A DNA stretch of 64,000 nt from the NCBI GenBank assembly GCA_963969595.1, contig OZ018412.1:2978501-3042500 (forward strand), given 5' to 3'. The DNA is from Neckera pumila (lineage: Eukaryota; Streptophyta; Bryopsida; Hypnales; Neckeraceae). The notes below the pieces were generated by a model. That model was given only the letters and a program-made list of their open reading frames with translations. It was not told the origin of the DNA and made no database searches. Shown one piece after another: positions 1-11,960 of the stretch. How positions within the stretch are numbered: the stretch's first letter is position 1; each line of letters begins with the position of its first letter. Made by a program: the position numbers and the translations under genes.

Positions 1-715
1 GAAGACATTGACCAATTGCTTTTTAGCACAAAGTACACTAGTAATCATGATAGAATGTAAATAATAACATATTACAATACATATACTAAACCATAATTGA
101 AGAATTATAAGACTAAATATGAGTCGTATGGAGAATTCCCTATGGTCCTTCTAGGGTTAGATATTCAAATTCCAAACAATAGATGAAGGTAAACAAATTC
201 CAAGCTCATAAAAATGTGTTTTTTCATTAATCAAATTTTAAAAAAATATTTGGGTTACTTCTTCAACATTTGTAAGATATAGATTTTGGAGTCTTTGCTT
301 TGCAAATATCCTATAATCCAAAGGATACGAGTAGGCCCAGCTTCAAAAAATAATTTGTTTAGTTCAAAAAGTAATTTGTTTAGTTCAAAAAACAACCATT
401 TAAAATGACTTCAATAAAAATCCTTAAAAAACACTATGATTAGAATTTAAAAATTGGAATTTCATGAAAAAATTATTGTGCACAAATATTCAAAATGCAA
501 TCAATTTTAGGAGTAAGTTTTTAATTATTCACTTCAAATTTAATTGAAAAATATTAGTTAGTGTAAGAGTTTAATTAACCATCAGAATATGATCAAAGGA
601 CCATATTCCACAACTACTAATTGAGAGTCATCATTAATTATTATTCTATGTTATATTTTATAATACATCCTCACAATTTTGGAAATCTAAACTACCCTTT
701 GGTCTTTAAGGGTTT
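1..715. other. AT-rich stretch with two eroded TTAA-element ends
   Basis: No gene is visible. Around 141-160 (TATGGTCCTTCTAGGGTTAG) and 698-717 (TTTGGTCTTTAAGGGTTTAA) the sequence resembles the terminal motif TGGTCCTTTAGGGGTTAA that closes intact family A and B elements elsewhere in the window. These are best read as decayed right ends of older copies. Their left ends cannot be placed. Confidence 0.4.
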
Positions 716-960
716 AAAAGATTCAACATTAATTGGAGTGCACACATGTCAAGGATGACAAATGAAACCCAAGGAAGGTTAACAATGTAATGTCTTATTG
801 CTTTCATAGATTTAAATCTTCTAAGTGTTAATTAAAAGATCCAACAATAACGAGGAAAGGCATATATGTTAGAGAAGACAAAGGACCCTAAAGAAGGTTT
901 AAATGTTAAATCTAAATGCGTTCACATGTATAACCTATAATAAAAGATAGATAAGTTCTA
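716..960. repeat. ~120-base tandem repeat, copies 1 and 2
   Basis: Two diverged units start near 716 and 834. Each opens with AAAAGATYCAACA and carries GTTAGAGAAGACAAA-like and AAGGAAGGTT-like blocks followed by an AATGTYTTATTG-like block. Two more units lie at 1997-2245, beyond the A element at 1050-1971, so the array was probably split by that insertion. Confidence 0.55.
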
Positions 961-1049
961 CAACATTACAATACTTGAAAATTCCTTCCCTAAGGATCCA
1001 AGAGATAGAAGTGTCTATTTTCCCTTGGATTCCTTACAAGGCTTCAATT

Positions 1050-1971
1050 TTAACCCCTAAAGGACCAAGGCATTTTTTCTGCCAAAAAACACTCAAAATT
1101 GCCATTTCTATAGCAAAGAGTAAAAATAATTGAAAATTGAATTTTTTTGACATCTAACCATAGGATCTAATACACAACTAGTATAACAATGTGTGGAAAA
1201 AATTTCAGAATTTTTGACCGCAAAGATTGCAAGATATTTGCGTTGAAAGTGAAAAAAACAAGTTTTTCAGCACATTGCGGGACTAGACTTTATGACTTTG
1301 AACGTTTTTAACCAAAATGTTTTGCATTACAGAGTTTTGAGCTTTTAATCTTTATAGTGGAGAATTGAGTTGAGAGTCTAGGGGAAAAAAAAGAAATAAA
1401 AAAAAACTTAATTTTCATTATTAAAAAAATCGTTAAGTAGAAGTAGATACGAGATAGAAGGAAAATCTAAAATGTCAATATCTTTTATATGAAATTAAAA
1501 AAACACTAATTCCAATGGTGAGATTGTTCTAGCAAAAAAACTAAACCTTGTGGAACTTTTTTTTTTTAAATTGTAAAAATTGCATTCAGAAATGAATCCT
1601 ACAAGTTATTTTTTCCAGGAAGATGCTCTAAGTGCCCAAAAAACAAGATTGTCCATAACTTTCTCATAACAAATCCAAATGAAATGAATCAAAGCTTCCC
1701 AGATAGACAAAAATATAATCTATGAGAAAAAAAATTTAAAGAAATTTAAAAAATAAATTGCAAAATTTTTTTGCTGCCCTGTTTTGAGCTTATTTGGGCA
1801 TAACTTTTTTTCCCGAGCACCGGTTGAAACAAAAATTATATTCCCATGAAGCTTAGCAGGTTTTTCTATCTCTAAAAAAATTTCAAAAAACCATGACAAA
1901 AATTCAACTCGTAGGTACCTGACCGAAATCCCATTTGTCCTTCAAAGGGACAATGGTCCTTTAGGGGTTAA
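1050..1971 (+). mobile_element. piggyBac-like MITE, family A, intact
   Basis: The element starts TTAACCCCTAAAGGACCAAG and ends TGGTCCTTTAGGGGTTAA, so it has terminal inverted repeats of about 16 bases and a TTAA on each side. TTAA duplication with CCC/GGG-starting termini is the hallmark of piggyBac-type transposons. Length is 922 bases and there is no ORF of useful length, so it is non-autonomous. Diagnostic internal blocks are GCCAAAAAACACTCAAAA near the left end and CATAACTTTCTCATAAC followed by a CAAATGAAATGAATCAAAG block in the right half. It lies between copies of a 120-base tandem repeat. Confidence 0.8.
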
Positions 1972-1996
1972 GACTAAAAGCCACAAAAAATAGATT

Positions 1997-2245
1997 AAAA
2001 GATCTAACAGTAATTGGGAGGTGTCTAGATGTTAGAGAAGACAAATAGACCTCCAAGGGAAGGTTAACAATGTTATGTCTAGATGATTTCACAAATATAA
2101 GTCCTATAAATGTTGGTTAAATGATCCAGTATTACATAGAGAGCACGTAATTATATCACGCCTTCCACATGCTAGGGAAGACAAAAGAATTGCCTGTAGA
2201 AGATTAGTAATATTATATTTGAATGTGTTCGAAAGAATAAACCTT
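1997..2245. repeat. ~120-base tandem repeat, copies 3 and 4
   Basis: Units start near 1997 and 2119 and match the units at 716 and 834 (AAAAGATCTAACAGTAATTG, then GTTAGAGAAGACAAA, then GAAGGTTAACAATG). They are the right-hand part of the array interrupted by the A element. Confidence 0.55.
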
Positions 2246-2411
2246 GCTAGGAAGCAAAAGCTCTAAGGATGCAAAAGACATAGAGGATAAAGAATCTAAT
2301 AAATGAATTTCATGGTTCTTGCAAAAACAAATATATATGTATGCATCTAATAAGAAGGCAAAGGATAATTGAGTACTTTATAACTATGGTGATGGATCCA
2401 TCATTTCACAA

Positions 2412-3413
2412 TTAACTCCCAAAGGACCAAGTCCATTGAATGATGAAATAGAATTCTAGTAGGTACCTAAAAAGTCAGATTTGAATGTATCACACCAAAA
2501 ATGATACATGTAGTGTAAATGTACCACTTTGGATGAATGAGTATTTTCCCCTGATTGGACGTTGGAACCAAAATTTATTTTTGTTCCAAAAATACAATGA
2601 TGAAGTTCAATTCTAGTAGGTTTCTATAAAGTCAAATTTAAATGTACCACATTGAAAATTAACACTTATAGTATGCATATAACACTTTGCTTGAATGAAT
2701 TTTTTTCCCTTTGATTGAGTGTTGGAATCAAAAGTTATGTTCCCCCATAAAACAAGGCAAAACAAAACAATCAATTTCAAGTAGCATGCCTTTAATCTCT
2801 TCTTTACTTCAAATATTAGATAAGCATTAGGAAAAATTTCAAACCTCAACAAGGCGGCTAGACTTGCACCCCCGTGATGCAATTATGGGGAAAAAAAATA
2901 AGTTGAAAATTTGAAATTGCGACCACGTCAGCGCTGTCAGCACCACATCAGCGCCACGTCAGATTGCAATTTTTTTTAATATTTTTTTTCAAAAAAAATA
3001 AAACAAAATTCTGTAATTGCACCCCGCAGGTGCCAAAAATCACGCATTTGCAGTCTTGTTGAGGCCTGAAATTTTTTGTAATGTTTAGAAATGACATGAT
3101 GTAATATGCAAAGGTCCAAAATAATCTATGTGTAGTGCAAATATCTTACGGCAAAAAGAGTCTCGGTCTACTTTGGTTCTATTGAGTGGATCCAAAAGAA
3201 AAAACTATCTTCTCACTTCAAGGACTATGATCATCTAATCTCCACTATCAAAAAACTTCCAAAACATCCACATTCCCAAGGTGGTCTAGTATTATAGTGT
3301 AATTGTTTTATTTTATTGTAATGCCTTTATTTTTCACTTTTGCTCATTGTACAAGAAAAATAGCAATTTATGGAAAAAAATGGTGAAAAGTAACTTGGAT
3401 CCTTTAGGGTTAA
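2412..3413. mobile_element. TTAA-flanked element, family I, carrying a nested E element
   Basis: The left end reads TTAACTCCCAAAGGACCAAG and the right end GATCCTTTAGGGTTAA, a diverged form of the A/B termini. The interior includes a direct duplication of about 157 bases (2439-2595 and 2596-2750, both opening AATGATGAA) and a separate inserted element at 2825-3083. A partial relative lies at 31308-31870. No protein is recognisable. Confidence 0.55.
2825..3083. mobile_element. MITE, family E, copy 1
   Basis: The ends are CATTAGGAAAAATTTC and GAAATTTTTTGTAATG, inside longer imperfect inverted repeats (CCTCAACAAGGC against CTTGTTGAGG; GTGATGCAATTA against TAATTGCACC). The loop holds repeated CCACGTCAGCGC-like motifs and A/T runs. 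Related copies are at 32281, 43271 and 50494. No target duplication can be identified with confidence, so the superfamily is not assigned. Confidence 0.65.
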
Positions 3414-4281
3414 AAATACCATTTATTCTCAATTGAAATGAAATTGAATAGAAGTTCAATACAGGTAGTGAAGGGTTCAATAATACCCCACTACATGATG
3501 ATGTGACTGAAGGAAATTCATTATAAGTTTGAATATGAGTCTTTAAAGTGATCTTAAGTTCCAATGGCATTCATACGGCTTGATGAACTGGCCAAGAAAC
3601 CACATATCACTTGATTGCCTTGGCAAAATATTGGCACAATACTTTTGAAGGCCGGTTGCATGAGCAATTTTTCCTAAATCCATTGTATAATAGATTGTTA
3701 GCAAGTTCTTCAAAAAGCACTTGCCTTGGTATAAAATACGTCTCCTGATTCCATGAAATAAAAATACATGATGCCTCAAAAATTTGTTGCTATAGATTTT
3801 ATATAAAACAATTTGAATGAAAATTGCACAACTAACTTTTTCCAAATACAATTTCCAATATATCATTGGAAAGGCCCTCAAAATGTTCTTGTGATGGTAC
3901 AGAATATGCCTCTCAAATCTAAAACTTGAAAACTTACAAACCTTCTAAAGTTTGTATTAAGGATTTGAAAATGGTAGGGGCAACATAGAGAACATAGAGA
4001 ACGTGGAGTAAATAAGAAACTTATGTAATGAAGTGCAAAGGGAGGGGAAATTTTCATGGCTCTAATAAAATCGATGTTTTTTGATGAGCACTTTGCAATT
4101 CTACATGAATCATGAGTAGTTTCTTATCCCTCTTTTTTGTATAATTACTAAAGTTTAGTAGAAAAACATTTCAAGTTATTTATTTCATAGAGTATCACTA
4201 TTTGCCATTCACATTTAGATCATATTTCTTATTAGATACATCATAAAGCAACTTTTGGATTATAAACAAATAAACTTTTTC
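3414..4281. other. AT-rich stretch, no supported gene
   Basis: The longest open frame is 112 codons on the minus strand at 3543-3881. It matches no family I recognise and has no supporting gene structure. No repeat structure stands out. Confidence 0.4.
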
Positions 4282-5125
4282 TTAACCCTTAGAACCCCAA
4301 TTATTTTATTGGAAGCCAAAAGAAAGTTCTAGCATGTTTTTAGAGTCTCAAAGTTTTAGCATTTAGAAAAAATTTGCCATTGAAAATACATTAGCTTTGG
4401 GGTATTATAATTTTTATTTCAATCAAGGCCTAGGAACAAAAGTTATACCATACTAAGTTTTAAATGTCCAAACATGCCCAAAATAATGTAGTAAGATCTT
4501 GAAAATAATTTTTTCTTAAACTTATTGTTCATAGAATATATTCTTGTTTGCATCAAAAGACATAGTACATTCCATTTGGATTAGTGATGAAAAAGTCATG
4601 CTTGCATACAATTAAAGCATCTTTTTAAAGAAATAACATATAGGATTTATTTTGAATACAATTTTCACATTTTTTCAAACATAGAAAATTCCATTAGGTT
4701 TAGTTTGCTTTCTAGAACAATCTCAATGTTGGAATCAATGTGCTTCAACACCACCTTAGAACTACAAACAATTTTGTTTTCCTTTCTTTCTTGTACCTAA
4801 TTATACTTAACAATTTTTTTAGGAATTACATTTAAGGCCAACTATTCAATTATACAACCAAAAGAATATACATTTTCAAAATCTATAGTGCAAAGATTCT
4901 AAGTTAAGAGAGATTAAAGTCTTAGATTGGCAAGGTGCAAAAATTATCTTCACTCTAAATCCAAATATTTGGCAACCAATAGAATTATTATAGAAGTCTT
5001 GAAAGTCATCATATCTTTGGTTTCAGTTTGCTTCTAATCTTAGATTGCATTTGAATTTTTAATCAACTTGTATATTTTTGGAATGGCAACAAGGAAAAAT
5101 TTGAAAACATTGAATTTACGTTACT
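4282..5125 (-). mobile_element. diverged A-family element, reverse orientation
   Basis: Starts TTAACCCTTAGAACCCC and contains, in order, blocks matching reversed A elements: AAAAGTTATACCATACTAAG, then CATTCCATTTGGATTAGTGA, then a TTGTACCTAATTATACTTAA-like block matching the CGTACCTACTTCTACTTAAC of younger copies. The right terminus is not recognisable, so the end coordinate is approximate. Confidence 0.45.
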
Positions 5126-6089
5126 TTAGAGTCATAAAAATTAAAACTTTCAAATACTTAGATTGCATTTTAGAGCTAATTTTTTTATTTCTCATATTTT
5201 CAAAATTGCGTAAAGTACTTCAAAATCCCTATCAAAACATCATTTCTCAACTGCAATGATTTGTATTAACATACATACTTATTAGGAACAAATTAGAAAA
5301 ATTAAATCACTTAAAATTCATCTAAATTTATTAATTTTTGGTCAATTAATGCAAAAGCTTATCTAAAATCTAAAGATATGACACTTTTTTTAGCATTTTA
5401 CCTTACTTCTAGCCATATACTAAAAATTGAATTTGGAATGAACTCAAAATCAAATCATAGGCCATAGGGGTATGGTAGTTAAGACTAAGACTATGATTCT
5501 AAATGATAATCATCAATGAAATGATCCTCATAAATATGAATCATTAAAAAAATTAATCCATAAGTGTCTAAGACTGAAATAATTCATTTTAGAAGTTATT
5601 AATTGATTTACATGTACATTCAAATATAGTTTTATCATTTTAAATATAATTTGTGATTTACTAAGGCATTCAATTGCCTTCTTTAGATCATGATTAATTT
5701 GTCTCTTATAGATATGGAATTGGCTACAATTTCCCCTCAACAATTTGAAGGTTGATAAAAAAAAAGGATTAACTTTTACAAGACAAAGCTTACCTGCAAA
5801 AGGCGACTTCTTATCACTTCATCTTTCAAAAGCCCCTAGTCATTGTCATATGACATTTACATAACTCGCGGTGTATGAACTTCAATAATTTATTAGATGT
5901 GACTATATCATATGATTAAAAATTTCACCAAGTTACAACTTCAAAAAAATTGCAGTTTAAAGAATTTTTCTTAAACTTTTTTTGAACAAATATTTTTTTT
6001 ATATTTTTTGAAGAAAACTTTTTTACAAAGTTAGAAAAGATTTTGTAAAATTGTAACCTTTTGAAAAATTACCAAACTTTCAAAGCATA
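5126..6089. other. AT-rich stretch, nothing recognised
   Basis: Open frames here are short (63 and 71 codons) and low in complexity. A short block at 5780-5880 (GCGACTTCTTATCACTTCAT and flanks) resembles part of the satellite unit at 8.7-12 kb. Confidence 0.35.
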
Positions 6090-6300
6090 TGAAGTCCTCA
6101 TGAAAGCATCGATTGCAATATTGCACTAAAAGTTATACCAATATCATATCACAACAACAAAAAGGCGACTTTTTGGAGATGAACACACTTTTAGTCTCTT
6201 AGTAAGGGCGCAAAATTCATATAACCTTCCAAATGAGTACCATGCAAAAATATTTCACTCCACACAAATTTAAGATAGTGTTACTTTTGTAACGTAGTAT
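6090..6300. repeat. dispersed, diverged satellite monomer
   Basis: The block order matches the array at 8660-11960: an ATATCATATCAC block, a GGCGACTTTTTGGAGATG block, AGTAAGGGCGCAAAATTC, CTTCCAAATGAG, then ATTTCACTCCACACAA and GATAGTGTTACTTTTG. It looks like an old single copy lying outside the array. Confidence 0.45.
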
Positions 6301-6880
6301 CACACATGTACTAGTAGGATACTACATCATGTAGGAATGCTTTAATGCAAGAGAATCATACAAAAAGTTACTCAATATTTTTTTTGGTACATGTCCTAAA
6401 ATTCCATTACAAAGTTGTGACATTAAAAATCTTTCATAGTAGAGAATTGACTTGAAAATGTCAAGAAAAAAATTTAGAAAAAGCACTTGATTTTAATTCC
6501 TTAAAAACTTGTTAAATACAAGTAGGTATAAGTTAAAAAAAAATCTAAACCATTAGTATTTCTTTGACGAGACTAACAAATGTAAAGCCAATGTTAATAA
6601 AGAAATTATTCTAGCGAGCAATCCAAACTCTAGGGCCCTTTTTTCCTTTAAATTGTGAAATTTGAATTCTGTAACGAATACTCTTGCAAGTTGTTTTTGC
6701 AAGAAAATACTCCAATTGCATGAAAATCAAGACTTGTCATAGCTTTCACACCAATAATCCAAATGGAATGAAAAAAAGCTTTTCATGTCAATAAAGATAT
6801 GTTGTATAAAAAATTAGTTTTCAAAAAGCTAATTTTTTAAATTTTTGGGATTTTTTTAGGCTGCTTGAGGTATGTTTGTG
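6300..6880 (+). mobile_element. diverged A-family fragment
   Basis: Contains forward-orientation A blocks: CTTTCATAGTAGAGAATTGA, GTTAAATACAAGTAGGTATA, and CATAGCTTTCACACC followed by AATCCAAATGGAATGA. Neither terminus is preserved. Confidence 0.4.
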
Positions 6881-7329
6881 GCCTATGATATACTAATGCA
6901 TTGTGTTAGGAACTTTGAAAATTAATATTGTTTTGCACAGGTGAATTTGAGTTTAAAGTAAGTTTTGCAAATTAGGTTTGTCCATGATACAAAAGTATAT
7001 TAAAAAATCAATAAAAAAGTCAATATATAGACTAGATGAGGAAATTTATATTTAAAGAGTGCTTTGCCATAGTGCATTGTGCATATTAAATTTAGAAATC
7101 TCACTGATAATAGTTGGAATTTAAATAAAAAATTATTATAGATATTTACTTTCATAAGGATTTTTTTTTTAATATTCATTCTATATGAGGATTTTTTCAT
7201 GTAATTCTTTGATTAACTTTGATGTTCTAAATCTTAGATTGGATTTCAAGGATTTTAAAATGTATGCTTGTCACTTCTTTTTTGGCAATTGTTTATTTTG
7301 TACATTTATGAGCTAGAAAGATTCTTCAA

Positions 7330-8298
7330 TTAACCCCTAAAGTTTTTTTACTATATTTTCACCAAAACTGCTCCAAAACTGCCATTTCTAAGTACAAGTA
7401 TCAAATTTAAATTACATGTACCAAATTTTAGAAAAAAAACACTTTTGAACAAGTTTAACCGTAGTATCTTGTAGTACACTGGTTTAAGAAGATGTGAAAA
7501 AAAATTCATAATTTTCCAACATATAGGTTGCAAGATAATAGCGTTTGAATTGACAAAAATCCTTTTTTAATCACTGCAAAAATCCAGGCAGCAGCCCTTC
7601 ACAAGGTCAAATTTGTATGAAAAAATGTCCAAAATGGTGGTTACTCTTTGGATTCATTCTTCAAGACAAGTTGGCTACATGCTTGAAAATTTTCAGATCA
7701 TTTGCACTTGTACAACATATAGGAAAAAAATAGTAAGTAGGAAGAGGTAAAGAATGACTCAAAATACTAAATTGTCAAGAATTTAATTATGGAATTGAAA
7801 AATGCCAATCCTAGCGGTTGTAATGTTTTAACAAACAATATACATCAAATATTTTTTGTTTTATTCAAAAATATTAAAAAGTGAATTAGAGAAAGGACTT
7901 CAAAATTTATTTTAGAGTAGAGATTCCATAACTACCCTCCAACTCCAACTAAGAATCCTCATAACTTCTGACTCGGTAATCCAAATAGAATAATTCAAAG
8001 CTTTCCAAGTATATAGAAATCTAGAAAACCAATTTCGAATTTCAATTTTTCAAAAAAGTGTTTTTTAAAGAATTTTTTTGAGCTGCCCGAGCCACCCGCC
8101 GAATGCGATAAATTACATATCATGCAATAACTTTTTACCCATAAAGTCAAAAGTTATGAAATTGTTGGGCCTTGAAGCTACTCCTCGGGCACATCTTGTG
8201 TGAAAATTTCAAAGAAAAAAATAAAAATTTCCATTTGTAGTGAACTGCCCAAAATTGCTAAGTTGCCAAAAAATGGTGTTTGGTCCTTTAGGGGTTAA
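7330..8298 (+). mobile_element. piggyBac-like MITE, family B, intact
   Basis: Starts TTAACCCCTAAAGTTTTTTT and ends TGGTCCTTTAGGGGTTAA. Length is 969 bases, flanked by TTAA, with no coding capacity. Diagnostic internal blocks are CACTTCACAAGGTCA-like, CAAGTTGGCTACATGCTTGA and TTGTACAACATATAGGAAAA. B shares termini and one internal block (ATAACTT.. followed by ..CAAAGCTTTCC) with A, so the two families are related. Other copies start at 22413, 40456, 44531 and 45460. Confidence 0.8.
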
Positions 8299-8659
8299 AG
8301 TAAAGATTGTGAAGAAATTGTGGCAAAATGGAGTAAATTTTCTAGTGCAAATTTGGGCGCAAAGATGTGTCATTTGGGGCAATACATGTGTAAGTTGAGT
8401 GCTTCATGCATATGATGGTGCATGGTAGGAATTGGTATATAATAATGAACACTTATTCCAAGCTCAATTTGTATTTCCAGGTAGTATAGATTTTGTTCAT
8501 AGGCATCAGTTGAAGAAGAAATCATAATTTTATAAAGCTAATATTTTATTTAATGTTAAAAAAAAATTCAAAAAATTGCACCAAAACTGAAAAAGGAAAT
8601 TCTTGGCCAAACTTTCAATTTGTGTACCAAAGGTACACTTGATCTTTAGGATTAAAATT
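8299..8659. other. AT-rich spacer with an eroded TTAA-element end
   Basis: No gene is seen. The motif GATCTTTAGGATTAA at 8641-8655 resembles a degraded right terminus of an A/B element, sitting just before the satellite array. Confidence 0.3.
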
Positions 8660-11600
8660 GTACTTCTTTAGTAAAACCATGACAAACACCAACATAATAA
8701 AAGTAAAGTCATGCCCAAAATATCTAAACCATACAAAATTTCAAAGATATGAGTTTACAAAAAAGTTGCATCTCTTACAAAGAACGTCATATGAATGGAA
8801 TATGACACCAATAAAAGTATTAATTTGGAGATATACACCCATTTATCTTGTAAGTAAGGTCACAAATTCCTATCACCTCCAAAATGAATCCTGCCAATGC
8901 AAGTTGCATCTATTGTAGTGAAAGTCACATCAATGTTATATGATACTAATAAAAGGGATTTTTTTAGAAATGTTCCCTAATTCATCTTGTAAGTAAGGTT
9001 ACAAAATTCCTTTCACCTCCAAACCAAATCCCACCAATGCAAATTGCATTATTTGCGGGAAGGTCAGATCAATGTCTTATGACATTGATAAAAGTGTTTT
9101 TTGGGAGATGTACCTTCATTCATCTCGTGAGTAAGGTTAGAAAATTCTTATCTCTTTCAAACTCAATCCTACCAATGTACCTTCATTCATCCCATGAGTC
9201 AGGTTAGAAAATTCTTGTGACTTAAGCCAAACTAAGTTCCCCCCAATGCAAGTTGCATCTTCTGTGGGGAAGGTCATATCAATGTCATATGAAATTAATA
9301 AAAGTGGTTTTCTTTGGTGATGTGTCCTCATCTATCCCATGATTAAGATTGAAAATTCTTGTCACCTCCAAACCGAATCTCACCAGTACAAGCTACATCT
9401 TTTGCGGGGAAGGTCATATCAATGTCAAACTTAACATTGATAAAAGTGTTTTTGGAGGGTGATGTACCCTCATCCATCCCGTGAGTAAGGTTACCAAATT
9501 CTTGTCACCTCCAAACATTTCACCCTTGAATAAATTTAAAACATTGTGCCTTTGGTAAAATGATTATTCCTTCAAACGCAGTAACTGGATAAAGCAGTGC
9601 ACCGATGTCCGACTGCATAAGATAACTATATCCAAAAATCCCGCCATAGGTCTTGTGGTACTTGGCCTACATACCAAACCGAATCCCCCCAATGTAGGCT
9701 GCATCTTTTGTGGGGAATGTCATATCAATGTCATACGCGTCATTGACAAAAGTGTTTTTTGGGGGTGATGTACCCTCCTCCATCCTGTGAGTAAGGTCAG
9801 AAAAACTCCCATCACCTCCAAATATTTCACCCTTGCACAATTTCAGAATAGTGTATTTTTGGTAAATTGAATAAAGTCACAAACTAACGGGTTAAAGCAG
9901 TGCAATGACGCCCAGCTGTACAAAAAATCCATACCCAAAAATTATGCATACTTAGGTCTTGCAGTACTTAGCCTACACACCAAATCGAGTCTATCCAATG
10001 TAGGCTACATTTTCTATGGGAAACGTCATATCTATTTTGCATGACATTGATAAAAGTGGATTTCTTTGGCGATGTTCTTTCACCCATCACGTGACTAAGG
10101 TCAGAAATTATTGTCACTTCCAAAGCAAGTACCACCAGTACAAGCTACATCATCTGCAAGGATGGTCAGATCAATGTTATATGACATGGATGAAAGTGTT
10201 TTTTGGGGGTGATGTACCCTCTTCCATCCCGTGAGTAAGGTTAGAAAAACTCCAATCACCTCCAAACATTTCACCCCTGCACAATTTTAGAATAGTGTAC
10301 TTTTGATAAATTGATTACAGTCACAAATTAACGCACTAGCTGGCTAAAGCAGTGCAGTGATGTCCAGCTATATAAGAAATCCATACCCAAAAATCATGCC
10401 ATAGGTCTTGTAGTATTGAGCCTGCACACCAAATCAAGTCCCCCCAATGTAGGTTGCATCTTCTATGGAGAAGGTCATATCTACTTTGCATGACATTGAT
10501 AAAAGTGGTTTTCTTTTGCAATGTACCCTCATCCATCTCGTGACTAAGGTTAGAAATTTTTGTCACTTCCAAACCGAGTCCCACCAGTGCAAGCTACATC
10601 TTCTGTCCAGGGAAGGTCAAATCAATGTCATATGACATTGATAAAGTGTTTTTTGGGGGTGATGTACCCTCCTCCATCCCGTAAATAAGGTCAAAATAAC
10701 TCCCATCACCTCCAAACATTTCACCCCTATACAAGTTTAAAATACTACCCTCTTGGTAAAATGATTATTGTCACAAACCGACAAATTAATTAGATAAAGA
10801 AGTGCAGCGATACCCGACTACATAAGAAATCCATACCCAAAAATCAATCCATAGGTCTTGTGGTACTTGGTCAACGTGCCAAACTAAGCCCCCCCCCCCC
10901 AATGCAAGTTATACTTTTTGTGGGAATGTCGTATCAATGTCATACCAGACATTGATGAAAGTGGTTATCTTTGGCGATGTACCCTTATTCATCTAGTGAA
11001 TAAGGTCTGAAAAATTCCCATCACTTCTAAACATTTCATCCTTGCACAATTTTAAAATGTACCTTTGATAAACTAATTATTGCCACAAACGCACTAACTA
11101 GATAAAGTACTGCAGTGTTGCCCGACTGCACAAGAAAACCATACCCAAAAATCATGCCATAGGTCTCGTGGTACTTGGCCTATACACCAAACCAAGTCCC
11201 TCCAACATAGTTTGCATCTTCTATGGGGAAGGTCATATCCATTTCATATGACATTTATATAAGTGATTTTCTTTGGTGATGTACCGTCATCCATCCCGTG
11301 AGTAAGGTCTAAATTTTTTGTCACTTCCAAACCAAGTCTCACCAGTACTTCTGCGAGAAGGTTAGATCAATGTCACATGACATTGATAAAAGTGTTTTTT
11401 GGGGGTCATGTACCCTCCTCCATCCCGTAAGTAAGGTCAGAAAACTCCCTTCACCTCTTAATATTTCACCCCTGCACAATTTTAGAACTCATCAATGTCA
11501 TATGATATTGATAAAAGCGTTTTGGTGGTGGCAGTGGTGGGGTGATGTACCCTCCCCCATCCCGTGAGTAATCCATCCCGTGAGTAAGGTCAGGAAAACT

Positions 11601-11960
11601 CCCATCACCTACTCACGGGATGGGGGAAGGTACATCACCCCACCACTGCCACCACCTACTCACGGGATTGGGGAGGGTACATCACCCCACCACTGCCACC
11701 ACCAAAACACTTTTATCGATGTCAAATGACATTGATCTGTTCTAAAATTGTGCAGGGGTGAAATATTAAGAGGGTTAGAAAAACTCCCATCACTTGTTAA
11801 TATTTCACCCCTATACAATTTTAGAACACTGTACTTTTGGTGAATTGGTTATAGTCACAAACCAATGTACTAATTGATTAAAGCAGTGCAGTGATGCCCG
11901 ACTGCACAAAAAAATCCATACCCAAAAATCACTCCATAGGTCTTGTGGTACTTGGCCTAT
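8660..11960. repeat. satellite-like tandem array, ~308-base unit with ~143-base partial units
   Basis: Recurring anchors define the array. GATAAAAGTG-type motifs lie near 9090, 9297, 9440, 9737, 10049, 10189, 10499, 10642, 10953, 11267 and 11388. The GTACTTGGCCTACACACC-type anchor lies near 9657, 9965, 10412, 10863, 11170 and 11948. Spacings fall mostly at ~140-145, ~308-314 and ~447-453. This fits a ~308-base unit sometimes extended by a ~143-base duplicated block (TGATGTACCCTC, CATCCCGTGAGTAAGGT, AAACATTTCACCCCTGCACA). The left edge (8660-9050) is the most diverged and the middle the most uniform, as expected for array homogenisation. It encodes no convincing protein. Confidence 0.8.
11455..11772. 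repeat. inverted duplication inside the satellite array
   Basis: The segment 11455-11571 reappears as its reverse complement at about 11654-11772, including GGTGGTGGCAGTGGTGGGG and its complement CCCCACCACTGCCACCACC. The complementary CCACC block occurs twice in the spacer. This is a local palindromic rearrangement of one satellite unit, with arms of about 117 bases. Confidence 0.7.

Noticed and set aside
8660..11960. CRISPR-like array.
   Set aside because: Units are long, diverged and without unique spacers; it is an ordinary satellite in eukaryotic DNA.
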